Part shown: one piece after another, positions 26,626-34,947 of the stretch
Layout of the letters: each line of letters starts with the position of its first letter
Position numbering within the stretch: the first letter of the stretch is position 1
Assembly (NCBI GenBank): GCA_019720755.1
Contig: CP081303.1
Coordinates: 2,852,001 to 2,916,000 of the forward strand
Direction of reading: 5' to 3'
From: Prolixibacteraceae bacterium
GTDB lineage: Bacteria; Bacteroidota; Bacteroidia; Bacteroidales; Prolixibacteraceae
Length of the DNA stretch: 64,000 nucleotides
Notes under the pieces: generated by a model
What the model saw: the letters and a program-made list of their open reading frames with translations, nothing else
What the model was told of the DNA's origin: nothing
The model's database searches: none
Program-made: the position numbers and the translations under genes

Positions 26626-26924
26626 TTAATATATTAAAAAGCACAAAATAAATCTCCAAAAAAACTTAAAATTCTAGAGACAATAATCAGTTAACAAAAA
26701 TTAAAAGGTGTCATACACATACAGTGAGTACAAATATCGAAAATTAATTGTTTATAAAAAAAAGACAAAATATTAGGTTTTCATTATTTAATTACATCTG
26801 ACTGTAAATCAGTAACTTACACAAGTTACTGATTTGCAACACAATACAGTATATTAGTAAATAGAAAGCTCCACAGAGTCGAGACTTTTATTCAATCTCA
26901 ACTTAAAGCAAACAAATCTTAATT
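26626..26924. other. Intergenic region upstream of dnaA
   Basis: About 300 bases, very AT-rich. By eye I find no TTATCCACA DnaA box; the nearest are TCATACACA and CTTACACAA, each with mismatches. The only clear structure is the 13-base palindrome at 26806-26835. It probably holds the dnaA promoter. I do not claim an origin. Confidence 0.5.
26806..26835. repeat. Perfect 13-base inverted repeat upstream of dnaA
   Basis: AAATCAGTAACTT and AAGTTACTGATTT around a 4-base loop (ACAC), with two more outer pairs after one mismatch. There is no T-run on either strand. It lies about 90 bases after the mlaD stop and 180 bases before the dnaA start. Confidence 0.8.
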
Positions 26925-28109
26925 TTAGTCAAACGCTTTATCTAAAGAAACTTCACGTTTCCCTTTATAAGCAACTAAATTTGCCGATGGGAAGAATACT
27001 TTTATTTTATCAAATTCTTTTCGAGCATAAGATAAATCATCAAAATAGTTTGATATCCATAGATCCTTTTTATTATTCAATCGATAATCTACCAAAAGCT
27101 TCATATTCTCTTCCTTCACCAAATGATTTTCAATCGTAACAGCTAATGAAATGCCAGATTTCAGTTTCAAATTATCCAAATCAACAAGAAACACCTTTCT
27201 TCCTAAACTTACGGCACTCAATTGAACGTATCTTTCTGGATATTTCTTAAAGTCTTCAACTAAAGAGTTTACCCCTTTGATCGTCTTCTCCAATTCATTA
27301 TAAACACCTTCTTCGTTCAGAAGTTTGCCCGCAGTACCTTTTCCTTTAGCCAACTTTCCTGCTATAGTACGTAGATCTAAAACAAGAGAATCAATACCAC
27401 TATTGTTTAGAGTAGATGCTACAGACTGTAGTTCATGAATCAACACGTTCACATTCAGTAAAGTTCCTTTAATAGAGTCTGTAATTGCCTCCGAATTTGC
27501 AACAACATGATTAAAGTGATTCTTATTTACTTTCAACACCTCGGATAAATCTCGTGTAATATTATTAAGATTAGAGATGGAGTTCGAAATATCTAGTTGG
27601 GTTTCTGGTGTAAGAATATTATTTAAAGCCGTCATAGTACTATCTGCATCAAGAACCAAAGTCTCTACGTGCTTCTGAAGAGGAGAAAGTCGTTTATTCA
27701 GTTCTGAAACCAAATCAGGCTCTACTGCTCCTTTTAAGACTTTATTCGATCCACTCGGATCAGAAGTCACATTCTCAAGACGAACTGCTTTAGAACCCAA
27801 AAAATCTGTACTTACGATCTTTGCAATCACCTCACGACCTAAAGGAAGATCGTCTCTTACATCCAAAGCAACAATCATTCGATCCTTTTCAGTATCTATT
27901 TCAATTTTAGAAACAACACCAACTTTTAACCCTTTGTAAAGAATCGGACTACTTTCAACAAGTCCATTAATATCTTCATAATATGCATGGTAACGATTAT
28001 CTCCAAAAAAAATCCCTTTACCCTTCAAAAAATTAAGACCTAGAACAAAAACAACAAGAGTGATAACAAAGACCAACCCAATTCTAATATTTCTCTTATT
28101 TTTTATCAT
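26925..28109 (-). CDS. MCE/MlaD-family lipid-transport protein
   Basis: A 394-residue protein with one N-terminal membrane helix (IRIGLVFVITLVVFVLGLNFL) and an MCE domain at about 35-115 (DINGLVESSPILYKGLKVGVVSKI, FLGSKAVRLEN). The rest is helical with Asn/Ser/Thr repeats up to about 290, which in MlaD relatives forms a hexameric channel or tunnel for phospholipids between membranes. The C-terminal 100 residues are family-specific. The permease and ATPase genes (mlaE, mlaF) are not adjacent. It lies 31 bases after the amidase gene on the same strand and is likely cotranscribed with it. Confidence 0.88.
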   Translation of the reverse strand: MIKNKRNIRIGLVFVITLVVFVLGLNFLKGKGIFFGDNRYHAYYEDINGLVESSPILYKGLKVGVVSKIEIDTEKDRMIVALDVRDDLPLGREVIAKIVSTDFLGSKAVRLENVTSDPSGSNKVLKGAVEPDLVSELNKRLSPLQKHVETLVLDADSTMTALNNILTPETQLDISNSISNLNNITRDLSEVLKVNKNHFNHVVANSEAITDSIKGTLLNVNVLIHELQSVASTLNNSGIDSLVLDLRTIAGKLAKGKGTAGKLLNEEGVYNELEKTIKGVNSLVEDFKKYPERYVQLSAVSLGRKVFLVDLDNLKLKSGISLAVTIENHLVKEENMKLLVDYRLNNKKDLWISNYFDDLSYARKEFDKIKVFFPSANLVAYKGKREVSLDKAFD

Positions 28110-28140
28110 AAATTATTTAATCAAATTATACGATGAAAGA

Positions 28141-29247
28141 CTATTTGATAATCTTTCTCTTACCACTTTTTGTCAAACCAACCACAAAAGCACTATTCAC
28201 AAATTGCTTGACACTTTTCAAATTATCTTTTGCTATTTCAAATGATTTAAAATTTCCATAATAATAACGATACCATTTACCCTCTTTTATTTCTATGACA
28301 TTCCCTGTTAATTCTTCAAACTTCTCAAGACTAATAGCATGACCAGAAGCAGCAACCTGAATCGCATAAGACATCTGAGAAACATCAGTTTTAATTGACT
28401 TCTTTGCTTTATCTAACGAAAAACCACTATTTTTTGTTTTATAGACTACTCCTCCTTGCTTCTTAATATATCGAAGAACTGATTTTGTTATGATTTGAGC
28501 ACGTTGATTAATATAATCACTACTCTTCATCTCCAAAGCTTCTTCGGCATTACTAAGATATCCAACTTCAATCAATACACTTGGCATATCTGTCTTTCTT
28601 AAAACCAAAAATCCAGCCTGTTTAACTCCTCTGTTTTTCAATTTATGTTTATTAAGCTCTTCATTCATCAACTCGGTAAAATATATACTTTGTTGAAAAT
28701 TTTCATCCTTAACCATCGTCATCATTATATACGATTCTGGAGAAAATGGGTCAAAGTTTTCATACGTTGATTCATAATTATCCTCAAGCAAAATTACACT
28801 ATTTTCATTCTTAGCAACCTCATTCTCTCGATCGAGTGCACCCACACCTAAAGTGTAGATCTCCGTCCCTTTAATTTTTGGATTACGACATGAGTTTGCA
28901 TGTATAGATATAAAGAGATCTGCCTTAGCCGAATTAGCAATCTCTGCACGCCTATTTAATTCTACAAATCTATCATCCATTCGAGTCATGATAACTCTCA
29001 AGTTTTTATAATTTTTTAATCTATTATGCAAAACTAGGGACAAATTTAAAACCACATCCTTTTCAAATGTTTTATTTCGTATTGCCCCTGGATCTTTTCC
29101 ACCATGACCTGCATCAATAACCAAAACAAACTCCGATCTTTTAGCTGTTGCGAAAAGAGATAAAGTTGAGAAACAAGTGAAAAACAAAACAACACCTATC
29201 TTCGTTAAATTTAAATAGACATTCGTATTTAAAACAGTGATTTTCAT
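28141..29247 (-). CDS. N-acetylmuramoyl-L-alanine amidase (Amidase_3) with SPOR-like tail
   Basis: A 368-residue secreted peptidoglycan amidase that cuts the bond between muramic acid and the peptide. After a signal segment (GVVLFFTCFSTLSLFATA) come the zinc-site motifs: DAGHGGKDPGA near residue 47, an SIHANS motif near 117 and the catalytic-site Glu in LIEVGYLSN near 226. Residues about 290-350 (YAIQVAASGHAISLEKFEEL, KWYRYYYGNFKS) look like a SPOR or SPOR-like domain that binds denuded glycan, suggesting a role at the septum. A TATATTTG box lies just upstream. It is divergent from lptD. Confidence 0.92.
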   Translation of the reverse strand: MKITVLNTNVYLNLTKIGVVLFFTCFSTLSLFATAKRSEFVLVIDAGHGGKDPGAIRNKTFEKDVVLNLSLVLHNRLKNYKNLRVIMTRMDDRFVELNRRAEIANSAKADLFISIHANSCRNPKIKGTEIYTLGVGALDRENEVAKNENSVILLEDNYESTYENFDPFSPESYIMMTMVKDENFQQSIYFTELMNEELNKHKLKNRGVKQAGFLVLRKTDMPSVLIEVGYLSNAEEALEMKSSDYINQRAQIITKSVLRYIKKQGGVVYKTKNSGFSLDKAKKSIKTDVSQMSYAIQVAASGHAISLEKFEELTGNVIEIKEGKWYRYYYGNFKSFEIAKDNLKSVKQFVNSAFVVGLTKSGKRKIIK

Positions 29248-29277
29248 AAATTGTAATTAGGATAATAACAGACGAGA

Positions 29278-29340
29278 CAAATATAACTATTAAATTAAAA
29301 AACTTTAAACTACTTTTGATGAAGGGATTTTATATTTTTG
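29278..29340. promoter_or_regulatory. Divergent promoters for the amidase gene and lptD
   Basis: TATATTTG on the minus strand (29285-29278) faces the amidase gene, and TATTTTTG on the plus strand (29333-29340) faces lptD. Both match TAnnTTTG. The -33 boxes are weak. Confidence 0.55.
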
Positions 29341-29425
29341 CAGCAAGAGCACTCATCTGTGCAGGTATGTACAGTTATTAATACGGCCTACAGATAAACT
29401 TTGTCAAACAACAATTCAATATATC

Positions 29426-32026
29426 TTGAAGAAAAATAGTTTTATATTATCTTTTATTTTATGCTTTCTATGGATCAACACCTTAGTCCAAGCAAAACTT
29501 GAAAGCCACATCAATTACTCATTCGTAATTCAAGACTCTATATATGTAGTACAAGATTCTCTAAAAATCAAACAAGACACTACACGAAACGATTCCATTG
29601 CAAAAAAGTCAAACACCATTGATGCACAAATCATATCAACGGGAAAAGATTCCATTGTCGTTATGCCTCGTAAAGGGAAAACAGTCTATTATGGAGACGC
29701 ATCTGTGATTTACAAAGACCTCTCTTTAAAAGCTGCTTACATTGAGATGACCATGGATAGTTCTGAAATATTTGCAAAAGGGATGCCTGATTCTACAGGA
29801 ACTATTATTGGAAAACCTATTTTCAAACAAGGTAGTGATGAATTTGATGCAGAAACCATACGTTATAATTTTAAAACAAAAAAAGGGATTGTCTCGGGCG
29901 TGGTAACAGAACAAGAGGGAGGAACAGTAAAAGGAGGAAAAACAAAAATGCTTAATGATTCTGTTTTTTGTATGGTTAATGGAAGATACTCAACATGCGA
30001 TCACATCGACCATCCCCACTTTTATCTTCAATTAACTAAAGCAAAAGTCATTAAGAATAAAAAAATTATCTCGGGACCTGCTTATTTGGTCATAGAAGAT
30101 GTATCATTAAAATTCCTATTTATCCCATTTGGATATTTTCCAAACCAAAAGAAGTATTCTTCAGGTATTTTAATCCCATCCTATGGTGAAGAGCAAAACA
30201 GAGGATTCTTTTTACGTGATCTAGGATATTATTGGGCAGCAAGCCCATATTTCGACTTCCAAGCTCTAACGGATATATACTCTAACGGATCATGGGGTAT
30301 CAAGGGAAAATCATCTTATAAAAAAAGATATAAATTTAATGGCAATTTCAACCTTCAATACTATAGCAATATTTTTGGAGAAAAAGGAATAACAACTGGA
30401 AAGCTAGCTTATCGAAAACAAAATCAGTTTAGTGTAAGATGGAATCACAGTCAAGATTCAAAAGCTAACCCTACGCAAAATTTTAGTGCTTCGGTAAATC
30501 TTTCATCTCAATCTTTTAATCAAGATAATGCAACAAACTATAACGACTACCTTTCTAGTACACAAAACTCTAGTATATCATACTCTAAAAACTGGCCTGG
30601 AACTCCATTTAGTTTCACATCAACCTTGAATGCATCACAAAACACGAGTGATAGTACAATAAACTTGACATTACCAAACATCTCTTTTAACATGTCAAGA
30701 GTACGTCCTTTTAAACGTGAAAATATGGTTGGTGGAGCAAAATGGTATGACAACCTTTCATTAAGTTACTCTTTGACAATGGCCAATAGCATCAACACCA
30801 AACAGGATCAACTAATGAGCTCATCTCTCAGTAAAGATTGGAGAAACGGTGTAAAGCATAGTATTCCTATTTCTACAAGTGTTCGATTCTTAAAATATAT
30901 CACCGCTACGCCAAGTTTCTCATATAACGAAAGATGGTATACCTATTCCTCAGAACAATATAGGATGTCAGACGGAAAGGTTGGAAAAGATACAATTCCT
31001 GGGTTTACTAGAGATTTTGACTACTCTTTTAGCATTGGAACAAGTACGACTCTTTATGGTATGTACCAACCAATTAGCAAAAATTCTAAAATTAAAGGAA
31101 TTCGACATGTAATGCGACCGTCAATCAGCTTAAGTTACCGTCCTGATTTTAGTGACCCTAAATATGGAATGTATGGTAGCTATATTGACAAAAATGGGAA
31201 AGAGGTAAAATATTCATACCATAGTGATGGTATTTATGGATATGCTGGATCAGGTAAATCGGGAACTATTTCATTCTCACTGGACAACAACATAGAGATG
31301 AAAGTACTTAACACCAAAGACACAACTTCGAATGAACCGTATAAGAAGATCCCTCTTTTAGATCAACTCTCGTTTAACACAAGCTATAATTTAATGGCTG
31401 ATTCATTGAATCTTTCACCAATTCAAGTGAGAGGTAGAACCAAAGTAGCTGGAATAAACATTAATTTCGGTACCACTCTTGATCCATACTACTTTGATAA
31501 AAATGCAGGAACAAGAGTTAATAAATTTCTTGTCAATGAAACAGGACGTTTGGTTAGAGCAACAAACGCAAACCTCTCTTTCGGTATGGACTTTCACTCT
31601 AAAAAAGGAGAAGCAAAGAAGAATAATGACTCTGACAAACAGGTGGAAGATCCCTATATGCACATGACGCATAATTACGCAGATTTTGACGTACCTTGGA
31701 ATTTCTCATTTGATTATGCGCTTAACTACTCCCATTACGATCCGAGAAACGATGCAAGTATTTCTCAAACACTAAATTTTAATGGGGACTTTAACCTAAC
31801 AAAGAAATGGAAGTTCTCATTCAATTCAGGATACGATCTTCAAAAACGTGAGTTCACATTTACTCGCTTTAGTATCTTTAGAAACTTACATTGTTGGCAA
31901 ATGTCATTTGATATGGTTCCTTTTGGTTATCGTCAAAGTTACACATTTACCATTCAAGCAAGTTCTTCAATGCTTAAAGATCTAAAACTAACGAAAAGAA
32001 AATCGTTCTACGATAAACAGTACTAA
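29426..32026 (+). CDS. lptD: LPS-assembly outer-membrane protein LptD
   Basis: The frame starts at TTG 29426 (MKKNSFILSFILCFLWI), giving an 866-residue protein with a signal peptide ending VQA. Residues about 75-230 are the OstA/LptA-like jelly-roll (YYGDASVIYKDLSLKAAYIEM, FKTKKGIVSGV, DHPHFYLQLTKAKVIKNK). The remainder is a large barrel (FLFIPFGYFPNQKKYSSGILIPSYG then many aromatic strands). LptD inserts lipopolysaccharide in the outer leaflet. Bacteroidota versions lack the usual disulfide-forming Cys pattern of E. coli, and few Cys are seen here. No ATG fits, so the TTG start is the best choice; it is 86 bases after the -7 box. Confidence 0.92.
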   Translation: MKKNSFILSFILCFLWINTLVQAKLESHINYSFVIQDSIYVVQDSLKIKQDTTRNDSIAKKSNTIDAQIISTGKDSIVVMPRKGKTVYYGDASVIYKDLSLKAAYIEMTMDSSEIFAKGMPDSTGTIIGKPIFKQGSDEFDAETIRYNFKTKKGIVSGVVTEQEGGTVKGGKTKMLNDSVFCMVNGRYSTCDHIDHPHFYLQLTKAKVIKNKKIISGPAYLVIEDVSLKFLFIPFGYFPNQKKYSSGILIPSYGEEQNRGFFLRDLGYYWAASPYFDFQALTDIYSNGSWGIKGKSSYKKRYKFNGNFNLQYYSNIFGEKGITTGKLAYRKQNQFSVRWNHSQDSKANPTQNFSASVNLSSQSFNQDNATNYNDYLSSTQNSSISYSKNWPGTPFSFTSTLNASQNTSDSTINLTLPNISFNMSRVRPFKRENMVGGAKWYDNLSLSYSLTMANSINTKQDQLMSSSLSKDWRNGVKHSIPISTSVRFLKYITATPSFSYNERWYTYSSEQYRMSDGKVGKDTIPGFTRDFDYSFSIGTSTTLYGMYQPISKNSKIKGIRHVMRPSISLSYRPDFSDPKYGMYGSYIDKNGKEVKYSYHSDGIYGYAGSGKSGTISFSLDNNIEMKVLNTKDTTSNEPYKKIPLLDQLSFNTSYNLMADSLNLSPIQVRGRTKVAGININFGTTLDPYYFDKNAGTRVNKFLVNETGRLVRATNANLSFGMDFHSKKGEAKKNNDSDKQVEDPYMHMTHNYADFDVPWNFSFDYALNYSHYDPRNDASISQTLNFNGDFNLTKKWKFSFNSGYDLQKREFTFTRFSIFRNLHCWQMSFDMVPFGYRQSYTFTIQASSSMLKDLKLTKRKSFYDKQY

Positions 32027-32071
32027 ACTATAGCAAGAATATACGATACTGCAATTAAATCTTAAGATTAA

Positions 32072-32116
32072 CGCAAACTTACAAACCTTTTTTAGACAAA
32101 GATTTGTAAGTTTGCG
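32072..32116. repeat. 14-base inverted repeat in the lptD-pseudouridine synthase gap
   Basis: CGCAAACTTACAAA and TTTGTAAGTTTGCG are perfect arms around a 17-base loop that itself contains a T-run. There is no T-run after the stem, so it is not a standard terminator; it lies 64 bases before the next start. Confidence 0.75.
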
Positions 32117-32179
32117 GCATCAAAGTTTAAATGCTTAAATATGACCTTTTTACTGCAAAGGGTTTATGGATAATATAAA

Positions 32180-33085
32180 ATGAAAAAAAAGAACTCAGAT
32201 TTTCACAATAAATCTAAACGTAATACGACCGAGTATAAAGTAGGAGAAGAAACTTCTTTAATGGAATTTTTACAAACTAAATTTCCTGATCGAAGTAGAA
32301 ATTCAATCAAACAACTACTCCATAATCAAGTCATATTAGTAAATGATGAGGTTGCGACAAAACATGACCATGCCATAAAGAATGGAGATGTGATTACACT
32401 TCTTCCTGTTAAAAAGGTAAAGAACAAACGTATTAGAGGTATTGAAATCCTTTTTGAAGACAAATCTCTATTGATTATAAATAAACCTGCTGGTTTGTCT
32501 TCAATGCCATATGGACATGGATTAAAAGACTCTGTTTTCTCCATACTTACGTACTATGTGAAAGGCAAAAGTAAACGTCATGAGATCTACAATATCCACC
32601 GTATCGATAAAGATATCTCTGGAATTATGGTTTGGGCAAAAAATGAGCTTATTGCCGAGCAGATAAAAGAGAGTTGGATGACAACTCCTCCTAAAAGAGG
32701 CTTTTTTGCAATTGTAGAAGGACAGATTAGTCAAAACAAAGGAAAAATAACCTCATTTTTAAAAGAGACACCACAAAAAATTGTCAAATCAAAACAGGAC
32801 ATTTCCTTTGGTAAAGAGGCGACAACAAACTATGAGGTTATAGATGCCAAAGGGGCTTTTACACTAATGAAATTTTGGACTAAACAACCATTTAAACATC
32901 AATTTAGAGTACATGCAAAAGAGCTCAATGCTCCTATTCTTGGAGACAAATTGTATGGTTCAAAGAGAAATAATCTAAAAAGAATGGCTCTTCATTTTGG
33001 GGAGCTTAAGATGATCCATCCTGTAACAAATAAAACGATTGATATCGATACAGATGTCCCTTCAGACTATCAAAAGCTATTCTAA
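32180..33085 (+). CDS. RluA-family pseudouridine synthase with S4 domain
   Basis: A 301-residue RNA-modifying enzyme. Residues about 25-75 form an S4 RNA-binding domain (SLMEFLQTKFPDRSRNSIKQLL, VILVNDEV). The catalytic domain carries LLIINKPAGLSSMP, the active-site motif HRIDKDISGIMVWAK with the catalytic Asp (the family usual is HRLDxDTSG), and HQFRVHAKELNAPILGDKLYG. These fit RluA/RluD-type synthases, which act on rRNA; the exact target cannot be read from the sequence. The 5' region has a large inverted repeat. A terminator follows. Confidence 0.92.
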   Translation: MKKKNSDFHNKSKRNTTEYKVGEETSLMEFLQTKFPDRSRNSIKQLLHNQVILVNDEVATKHDHAIKNGDVITLLPVKKVKNKRIRGIEILFEDKSLLIINKPAGLSSMPYGHGLKDSVFSILTYYVKGKSKRHEIYNIHRIDKDISGIMVWAKNELIAEQIKESWMTTPPKRGFFAIVEGQISQNKGKITSFLKETPQKIVKSKQDISFGKEATTNYEVIDAKGAFTLMKFWTKQPFKHQFRVHAKELNAPILGDKLYGSKRNNLKRMALHFGELKMIHPVTNKTIDIDTDVPSDYQKLF

Positions 33086-33105
33086 GAATCTCTTATATTA
33101 AGAAT

Positions 33106-33152
33106 AAAAAAAAACTCAATACAAGCTATATAGGCTTACATTGAGTTTTTTT
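33106..33152 (+). terminator. Terminator after the pseudouridine synthase gene
   Basis: CTCAAT and ATTGAG form the outer stem, AAGC and GCTT an inner one, flanked by A- and T-runs. Confidence 0.8.
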
Positions 33153-33256
33153 ATTTGATGAAATGAAAGAGATTAATAGTAAAGATCCCTCATCTAAAGC
33201 ATTATCGATATCCCAGTCAACGATTCAACTACTTATTTCACCATACATACCAAAGA

Positions 33257-34789
33257 CTACTGTTCAAGTGCCTTTAACACAAAACTCTTGTTCACGGGAG
33301 TTTCATGTGACTCTTTCATAATCTGTGCCATCTCTTTTGTTATCTCTGGATATTTATCTGCAACATCGTGAAGCTCCTGAATATCTTTAGATAGATCATA
33401 TAGCTCTATTTTCATATTCCCCGCTTTAATATTTTTTCGTATCGCTTTCCAATTTCCTTTTCTAACTGCCTGCTCTCCCTTCAACTCAGGAAATTCCCAG
33501 TAAAGATATTCATGCTCCTTCTGATTTTGATTATCTCCCATAAGAGTGGGGTAGAATGATATTCCATCAAGTTCAGAACGATCATAATCAAGCCTAGTGA
33601 TATCGCAAATCGTTGGGAAAACATCATAGAAAGATGAAATATGATCAGAAATCTGATTCGTTTTAATCTTACTTGGCCATGAAGCAATCATTGGAACTCT
33701 AATCCCTCCTTCATGAACAAAACATTTACCCCAACCATACTCATTTTTAAAAGGACCATTACTATCAAACCATTTAGACTCCGTTCCTCCATTAAATGTT
33801 GCACCATTATCTGATGCAAAGACGATTAATGTATTCTCATACCTTCCAGTCTTTTTTAAGTGGTCTATCAACTGTCCAACTCTTTCATCCAAATAACTTA
33901 TCATCGCAGCATAAGTTGCTTTCGGGTATTGAACAGGAAAATATCCACTTGTCCCAAGATAAGGTTTCTCATCCCCAAACTTCTTTCGATAATAATCAAC
34001 CCACCTTTGAGGTGCTTGTAATGGCACGTGTGGAATAGGCGAAGCCCAATACATAAAAAATGGAGAATCCCTAGGAGTATCATCAATAAACTCAATCATC
34101 TTTCCAAACATAAGATCTGGAGAGTAGTCATTTAAATTGAAATCAGCATACGATTCACTTATATTCGGATCAGCACCTTTAGCAAGCTTGGAATGTGGAG
34201 CTACAGATCGATTATTCAGATATACTCTATGATCCCCATCATACAGATGCATCGGATAGTATGTATGAGCATTTCTCTGGCAATTATAACCATAAAAGAA
34301 ATCAAACCCTTTTTGAATCGGTGTAGCACTCGTTTGAGGAGCTCCTAAACCCCACTTCCCAATCATTCCTGTACGATAACCTGCTTTTTGTAAAAGCGCA
34401 GGAAAGATCGTGGTCATATCGCTTAGTGGTCTTTGCCCTTCAAGAGTAGAATCTCGTTCACAAGCTTCATAACTCCAAACATCTCCTCGTGAGGTCCACT
34501 CATCATTGCCTCTTATTTCAGCATGACCTCCATGTTTTCCAGTCAACAAAACACAGCGTGATGGAGCACATACTGGAGCACCAGCATAGTGTTGGGTAAA
34601 ACGTATACCATCTTTTGCTAGGCGATCAATATTGGGTGTTTCGATCTTCGTTTGTCCATATATCCCAAGATCTCCATAGCCGAGATCATCTGCAAGTATA
34701 TATACAATATTTGGCCTTTTATCTTCGGTCTTACAGCCTGTGACCAGATGCAAAGACAACAGTCCTATAAATAGTTTAGAGTAGTTCAT
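33257..34789 (-). CDS. Sulfatase lipoprotein (formylglycine type)
   Basis: A 510-residue enzyme with a lipoprotein signal (LLSLHLVTGC, Cys19). The alkaline-phosphatase-like fold shows the metal site ILADDLGYGDLG and the formylglycine motif CAPSRCVLLTG at Cys74, so the enzyme is the Cys type and needs the anaerobic or aerobic maturase. Further conserved parts are GKWGLG, ASDNGA and the C-terminal LYDLSKDIQELHD block. Marine Bacteroidota use such sulfatases to remove sulfate from algal or animal glycans; the substrate is unknown. It is not in a SusCD locus. It lies downstream of hppA with an inverted repeat between them. Confidence 0.93.
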   Translation of the reverse strand: MNYSKLFIGLLSLHLVTGCKTEDKRPNIVYILADDLGYGDLGIYGQTKIETPNIDRLAKDGIRFTQHYAGAPVCAPSRCVLLTGKHGGHAEIRGNDEWTSRGDVWSYEACERDSTLEGQRPLSDMTTIFPALLQKAGYRTGMIGKWGLGAPQTSATPIQKGFDFFYGYNCQRNAHTYYPMHLYDGDHRVYLNNRSVAPHSKLAKGADPNISESYADFNLNDYSPDLMFGKMIEFIDDTPRDSPFFMYWASPIPHVPLQAPQRWVDYYRKKFGDEKPYLGTSGYFPVQYPKATYAAMISYLDERVGQLIDHLKKTGRYENTLIVFASDNGATFNGGTESKWFDSNGPFKNEYGWGKCFVHEGGIRVPMIASWPSKIKTNQISDHISSFYDVFPTICDITRLDYDRSELDGISFYPTLMGDNQNQKEHEYLYWEFPELKGEQAVRKGNWKAIRKNIKAGNMKIELYDLSKDIQELHDVADKYPEITKEMAQIMKESHETPVNKSFVLKALEQ

Positions 34790-34893
34790 ATCTAATTGTG
34801 TTTATTCTTAAATAAGTCTATTTAAACAAACTAAGATGGAATTTAATTTACGATTCTCAAAACAATTTATATAACTATAACAATGTTTATTCT

Positions 34894-34925
34894 CACTTAC
34901 CTTTAAATTATGACAAAGGTAAGTG
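34894..34925. repeat. Inverted repeat between hppA and the sulfatase gene
   Basis: CACTTACCTTT and AAAGGTAAGTG are perfect 11-base arms with a 10-base loop; the right arm on the minus strand includes a TACCTTTG box. It may end hppA transcription or act as a sulfatase-gene control site; no T-run follows. Confidence 0.65.
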
Positions 34926-34947
34926 AAAACAATACATAAAGAATCAA

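Noticed and set aside
26626-26924. oriC next to dnaA
   Set aside because: No cluster of DnaA boxes and no clear unwinding element beyond general AT-richness; the dnaA position alone does not show an origin in this phylum.
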